This document shows, in pieces, positions 55,701-56,022 of a stretch of DNA of 56,022 nucleotides. Every line of letters begins with the position of its first letter. The stretch's first letter is position 1. The stretch is from Nocardiopsis sp. TSRI0078. GTDB lineage: Bacteria; Actinomycetota; Actinomycetes; Streptosporangiales; Streptosporangiaceae. The translations under genes were made by a program, and so were the position numbers. A model generated the notes under the pieces. The model had not been told where the DNA came from. It saw only the letters and a list, made by a program, of their open reading frames with translations, and ran no database searches. The stretch spans positions 1 through 56,022 of the forward strand of contig NZ_LWLB01000013.1 of NCBI RefSeq assembly GCF_001905145.1, in the 5' to 3' direction.

Positions 55701-56022
55701 TGTTCAGGGACGGGGTCGGCGGGTGGGGGGAGGGTTCGTTCTTGGGTACGGGCGTGCCCGGGTCCCGGTCGGGGTTTCCTGCCGGTGGTGTGTCGTCGGG
55801 CTTGCCGTCCGGCGGGGGCGTGTCGGTGCCGTGGTCGGGCCCGCTTCCCGGGGGTGGTGTGTCGGTGTCGGGTCTGCTGCTCGGCGGAGGGGTCTCCCTG
55901 ACCGGTGGTGGGGGTCCGTCGGGTCCGCCTCCGGGCGGGGGGCCGTTCGGGGTGTCGCGGAGGGGTGGGCCGTCGGGGCCGGGGGGAGGAGTGCGGGTCA
56001 GGGGTGGTGGGTCGGGGAGGTG
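43744..56022 (-). CDS. Giant polymorphic toxin with C-terminal YwqJ-type deaminase (5' partial)
   Basis: The frame is open from the right edge (56022) to the stop at 43744, 4092 residues in view; a GTG at 54798 is internal. Residue numbers count from 56022. Residues 1-105: Pro/Asp/Gly-rich. About 106-285: a helical module (DLASLFGRHNDELLTPYNP to TTDLFQNK). Then acidic and Pro/Gln-rich linkers to about 860. About 860-2880: at least three large beta-strand-rich modules (for example TWRADLRLNPSREGF; FSAKLYENDDLGMVLGGD; SRQFYANALSPENL), linked by disordered parts. About 2880-3840: Glu/Pro/Gln/Ser-rich. About 3840-4092: the toxin tip, a zinc deaminase with HAE (His4013, Glu4015) and PCCANC (Cys4052, Cys4055). 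The tip should deaminate a nucleic-acid base. Export by the ESX genes nearby is inferred; the N-terminal signal is outside the window. Confidence 0.9.
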   Translation of the reverse strand, partial: HLPDPPPLTRTPPPGPDGPPLRDTPNGPPPGGGPDGPPPPVRETPPPSSRPDTDTPPPGSGPDHGTDTPPPDGKPDDTPPAGNPDRDPGTPVPKNEPSPHPPTPSLNKDLASLFGRHNDELLTPYNPASPTGAGAFDNTTKATNARNDFADLFARHFGDHLGQTAARDLGRDYANTLATHWGRPDLGQHLRDTIGDRLPPHTRDHLANVPATLQKPLADYFSTTSAYAQQTGGSIGSGATEGYLGEGLGSLADGRGWEASIWSATAGASQAGIQQGATDTTLATTDLFQNKDKPNTTPPPPPRTESDSSTERGSGVPGDGNGNGFPEGGFDRQDQGGSDGQDRSGADRQDRGSGRDGAPVFVSDDAGDRDDHSDIDDVPDLVSDTESDSGSEFGDPDDLGWPSDDTVRVHDDEDTRTPFSDPLKTPGADKDPFAPYGSPDPKSSPHGFGSNPFLPGPVPPGLTNDPLTVYFLNEIVPANPEAGRFPPAQGTPPPGTETTAPPTAQTGPAQPGTAQPGTAPASPGNGQEQEDRSAPSTPAGTDNPQEQPLGSGNGDAPTVERPPSTESAQTHVTPDDADRSQQGGDDRNGHTADTEQVDTEQTAQNTAVNGTDQETPAPLPPHGTEQQDSPEHQPSPQQQPKDTTPPDRENPEQEQQEDPGPEPAYAPPPPGSVWTPGQQNPLPAPAPVASTGGTQNPAPAPTPEREGSGRPHQNSSDTRGTNSGTSEKRPAPGADDLSRDQETPPLPPPAAPVPTDTDSAVPESPVPSADTGDTGTGTGTGTQQAPPPPPQHMPPPPPLPPQNNTENTTTTDNSDADTQQAPPPPLPPQNTNDNTTADSTTDNSDGDTQQQQQQEEAPDGNYPGSVTPDRTGAPYDIGYLLTSSLVNSSMIHAEHLRSFVDDTLSGNAGRVDAAARDAVREQIDAQARRQMSAFFRPEGFSTTVTGADGSTWRADLRLNPSREGFRHAPTQPEQGSASTELKLVDEAGESNPAEGGGSHGGNKLVGLGFQVSPLLLGTVGGSDIGPRFTISFSGGTRQRQTGETTASIHDGYTSYEIKGKPEVYAADLSMSFDLTPVPAPGNGPARDNAPADGPAPGDAPANRGVNARAESPNGVLLVLPGKVVANAGPESIRLRDPFATEDHQRGRDDDARPAGPHADKGHPVWVGDIRLSDGSSDKPLSDWVADHLWSPEQDRGWWQPVVDKMTPAFVEKRRQQRLDAFRDQVGEVLSERSVRNNLPKMTSGPAVFTVTDPSGTPRLVSVQSVPTSYDAKPHTIQPAKYIKGNKSERESGTTLRHHDVLGGSLGGGVSVDAGVPGGSRKVRVDAIALEGGVRGRATEEGSRSSSGSANRINYGKTPSSAYDVQRNYYVHFDGEPTVYRFQGDTVEILTVQEARILNGDEPSDKVPAPPAPVRTEGDGTAPAPPAVDTPEAAPDTNGDQRSGDQRPAGEQDGSERPAAEQPAGEQPGNGQDGNQENGGTRSGEQDQRQGDGQDGEQRSQDERSEVPRPPRPNLAEERPVTFHGAVPRDFTWPDGNQYREVDGQQRSIYQQIAHEVLAGLAAKRPGLVLPELARDPKNFARRPGHETTGPFTGSTREHRPFRRDHDAAVFNTHRVMDAISASAFKSGTDDLTLHGQPIHLIDTGRFDPSALFKPGKDMLRPPFVAVRVTADFSALRHAGETKRGTGGEYAGASERTTGDGSQRRKTARLTTGAYIRRTDTIDAAENPSDGGVFSVSVQLNRTKGDGRGLGVKTQSEEVVQYAEDSSVWNSTARFSAKLYENDDLGMVLGGDRPLADRGHDLLDAPVEALATMDTAKAVTGGERGGRGDTAPRATRIRPIPVEQAKEMIDGHTAPDPGSVRKRRDVTGTVRRWFGGGGDQQPPGGRRGDGAPPVNPAPQPANTTGNGTGQRDTGTPGTGQQDSAGNNTGQQNTGTRTGDVPTPPTTETTGTDDNTTDQQDTETAPAPDTNTDTTGQDRGQPRSDHGNVPDIRTPQQRRAELIRDLGPTVEHVNTRFTTGDGNRVGSLLDASYENFSSVPPWERGDGVQRTPGRFGFERKLRHFLVRGQGSRQFYANALSPENLAGNPALQSSGGARTRTEMSGGLLSPHHVRATTATRFDIDSVDRFEQSDGAIVWKDRNTLEVFTRTGERTDLSVLATGGGRFNTNPVQPAGQPADGTAPAPNSASAPLIQLGPSAGKSLFDRYTNTKPTSKFSETVEFHPKIPMSYAFSASGRVTQAMEFVKNWSIGPTIPRAARYRGWQADVRDLVTGLVHIRDAHQAGLVEDRVEETESGPVRVPQPEPDRPASVRPRPGFEDSGRMIRPADPGEALQSLADDLASQGWELTRDSRETILHTLNSHTGLNPNTGTPVPVKVRPIDHSIGDLNAPTTAPLSLDATVNLRLDRGDTEVKYLGGKTEYRQRQGWENGDRLQQGEEGSASAGAQGSLPTPLPQSGGDQPGGASPSSRPYLMGLYGDASAANAHGNGGIARNTDKRSVQLTMETPYARVSSDTRLTIDLHISDKQGFANSLTRETPGSGGRRDFTGTGDSGRVEALYPTSYLDLPGEGGTTGGNDTAGPTGDGRRTGNRTSPENPSNDHHASLADMMRNWSRTRDPDSRGDFRDAVVLPTAVENNGRGVRDLAHVVVAKSLGWTPPDDSVRDGRYTPESVRQAAGYAADKLGLNSRNNAIDQSLNGIALKALFPEANTEGGTELIEMGRTTWGVRAVPRPETARVIDYNPSARLTDSSESGRTFSPFHNDSSTTTMGFDARPSGRTGTGPPTTATLYGSANTTGSSTSGGDTARGSKPKEPPHSDRVRTGPAYLVEIDTTWAVGARSELRGPWYKRSARYVGDKTAAAGRYTAAKVRGVFGDRSAPAPEPSRPARWQRGETSAKVTVWLSHGDAVKLGVLTPDNTTRIAPLTERFSAAQKALGDAEKAYLDARLPLDGAAADRIASPDDPRVRRRYDDLEAVYRDRLEKFNTAERNWERALRELRDGLAAPTSLPRPRTQSAPSLDTIQEEPPPPPQGNTQDPAADPEAIELPERNDRRPERGDRQPEQGDQRPEQGTGRRSTGPGLLDQFGSDLNLRPKEAEQNDAPPAPGPRTKSGPAPEPETGGLSESGPSTRTPEEWDRFFEDLDLGRPLTPPQWREGDSFSDRGGQGSTTRPETAHDHGTGLRPDQETSSETSSITSEHLRDMRLRSQRLVSTDPSFSGEAGQALPDAEPTGDHGGRQPSAQPETHRAPAPERAADPDDGHATDGTESLYDGGDQEEAPRPRWLDRHHPEASSLSGEERRQLVRSLGERALAVGPPLPEGVRYEMDLGGPHDTAWLDAQTGQLSSQAPWTDGLPGPSTAPSTPREQDRPVGSQNQRPQPAPSADDEPSPSGTGPTGDHGRQSSSDRPETHRDSEDQPAPRQPRADDLSGPSTNSNRREWDNLLQAFQDWRTNWPKPRTPEEEARLRRDWRAKWSLPDTSGPDGNRPSQRDTGPLGDHTEQHAPSQTETHHTPADQPAPRPETGPAQEAQRSPVPAEVTPAPAGRPRGEATAQPPRPVPQQTSGAQPRPPSRAEGDGGSHTPPQDRGDIPQQKEHPLPEQPSDPDSDLFAFFDQALNGPADNADGDSAQGTTRTSSGEETAAGPAPAVDGDRVRETASPRTAPKATESDPPRKQPEDEDGQTAKEEDTTGDGSEDAPDGNGRKKDGDEDGDEDGIGGGEGSSGNQSGGSGGGGDRSGSGGGNQASDRSGNRSEDRDGSEGSSGGPAPEGDGSHSSARPQPDSASQEGVPDTTGQDRHTDVSAGAENTNQDNTQETQEKDNRPATEILGLEGEPEGDPWFPSDLTDGRILGTIPDNRTGKDNNGKIITVDGKPLQGFQNDLLTMRATEIKNIFKEKIPVKVDSRTFRRPDVKPPSDPDANPLTEVILAKNDLGAVNGAVNAIVVDRVTGTVAEGLNGRARFSVIPEDQLHPKLKERIDAMYSERGYPMYDPLTGEPMMVTDRNGQSTQRTSSYPHNDFPTRHAEIKALNTLLWERDDAEISDFQLDTWFTLKDDGSICPCCANCTQITRGARAPRSGKNSHPPGHPEWSRNYNDGFPDAQS

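Overview
The window is about 70% G+C, with actinobacterial gene families throughout and dense, mostly minus-strand genes. A MsiK-style sugar importer without its own ATPase, a CGNR protein, an XRE-PNPOx protein and an Actinobacteria-type ESX locus without EccE all point to a filamentous actinomycete. Nocardiopsaceae (Nocardiopsis or a relative) is my best guess from protein style; it rests on memory, not on a search.

Layout. (1) 1-1810: an orphan 460-residue gene, two hairpins and a 3' half of tRNA-Pro(GGG) with no 5' half. This is what the far end of an element integrated in a tRNA gene looks like, with chromosome to its right. (2) 1.9-24 kb carries two blocks of glycan genes. GH127 and a clan GH-A glycosidase with carbohydrate-binding-like modules sit behind a LacI-type operator at 7865. 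A LacI regulator, lipoprotein, two permeases and a GH31 alpha-xylosidase form an operon behind two perfect palindromes (20638-20701). Between the blocks lie housekeeping and stress genes: L,D-transpeptidase, CPBP protease, universal stress protein, XRE-PNPOx protein, winged-helix protein and cold shock protein. (3) 20.9-41.1 kb is a type VII secretion (ESX) locus. It encodes a beta-helix/double AAA+ protein (EccA-like part), a single-pass acidic membrane protein, a WXG100-like protein, a YbaB/EbfC protein (EspL-like), two large low-complexity proteins, an Esx pair, EccB and EccD on the minus strand, EccC divergently on the plus strand, and a mycosin converging on EccC. No EccE is seen. The mycosin has lost all three catalytic residues. 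(4) 41.5-42.7 kb: a CGNR zinc-finger gene whose 5' end is joined to the remains of an epoxide hydrolase. (5) 42.9-56.0 kb: a YwqK-like repeat protein overlapping the end of a giant polymorphic toxin, which has a zinc-dependent YwqJ-type deaminase at its C terminus. The toxin frame is open to the right edge (4092 residues in the window), so its N terminus lies outside.

How it fits together. The sugar genes suggest import and cytoplasmic breakdown of xylose- and arabinose-containing plant oligosaccharides under LacI-type control. The ESX locus, its Esx-like substrates and the adjacent giant deaminase toxin with overlapping immunity suggest a contact-dependent or exported antibacterial weapon using type VII secretion. 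The unusual points are the catalytically dead mycosin, the beta-helix-AAA+ fusion, and a toxin whose tip and one upstream module differ in composition from the rest. Export of the toxin by this ESX system is an inference from proximity; its N-terminal targeting region is not in view.
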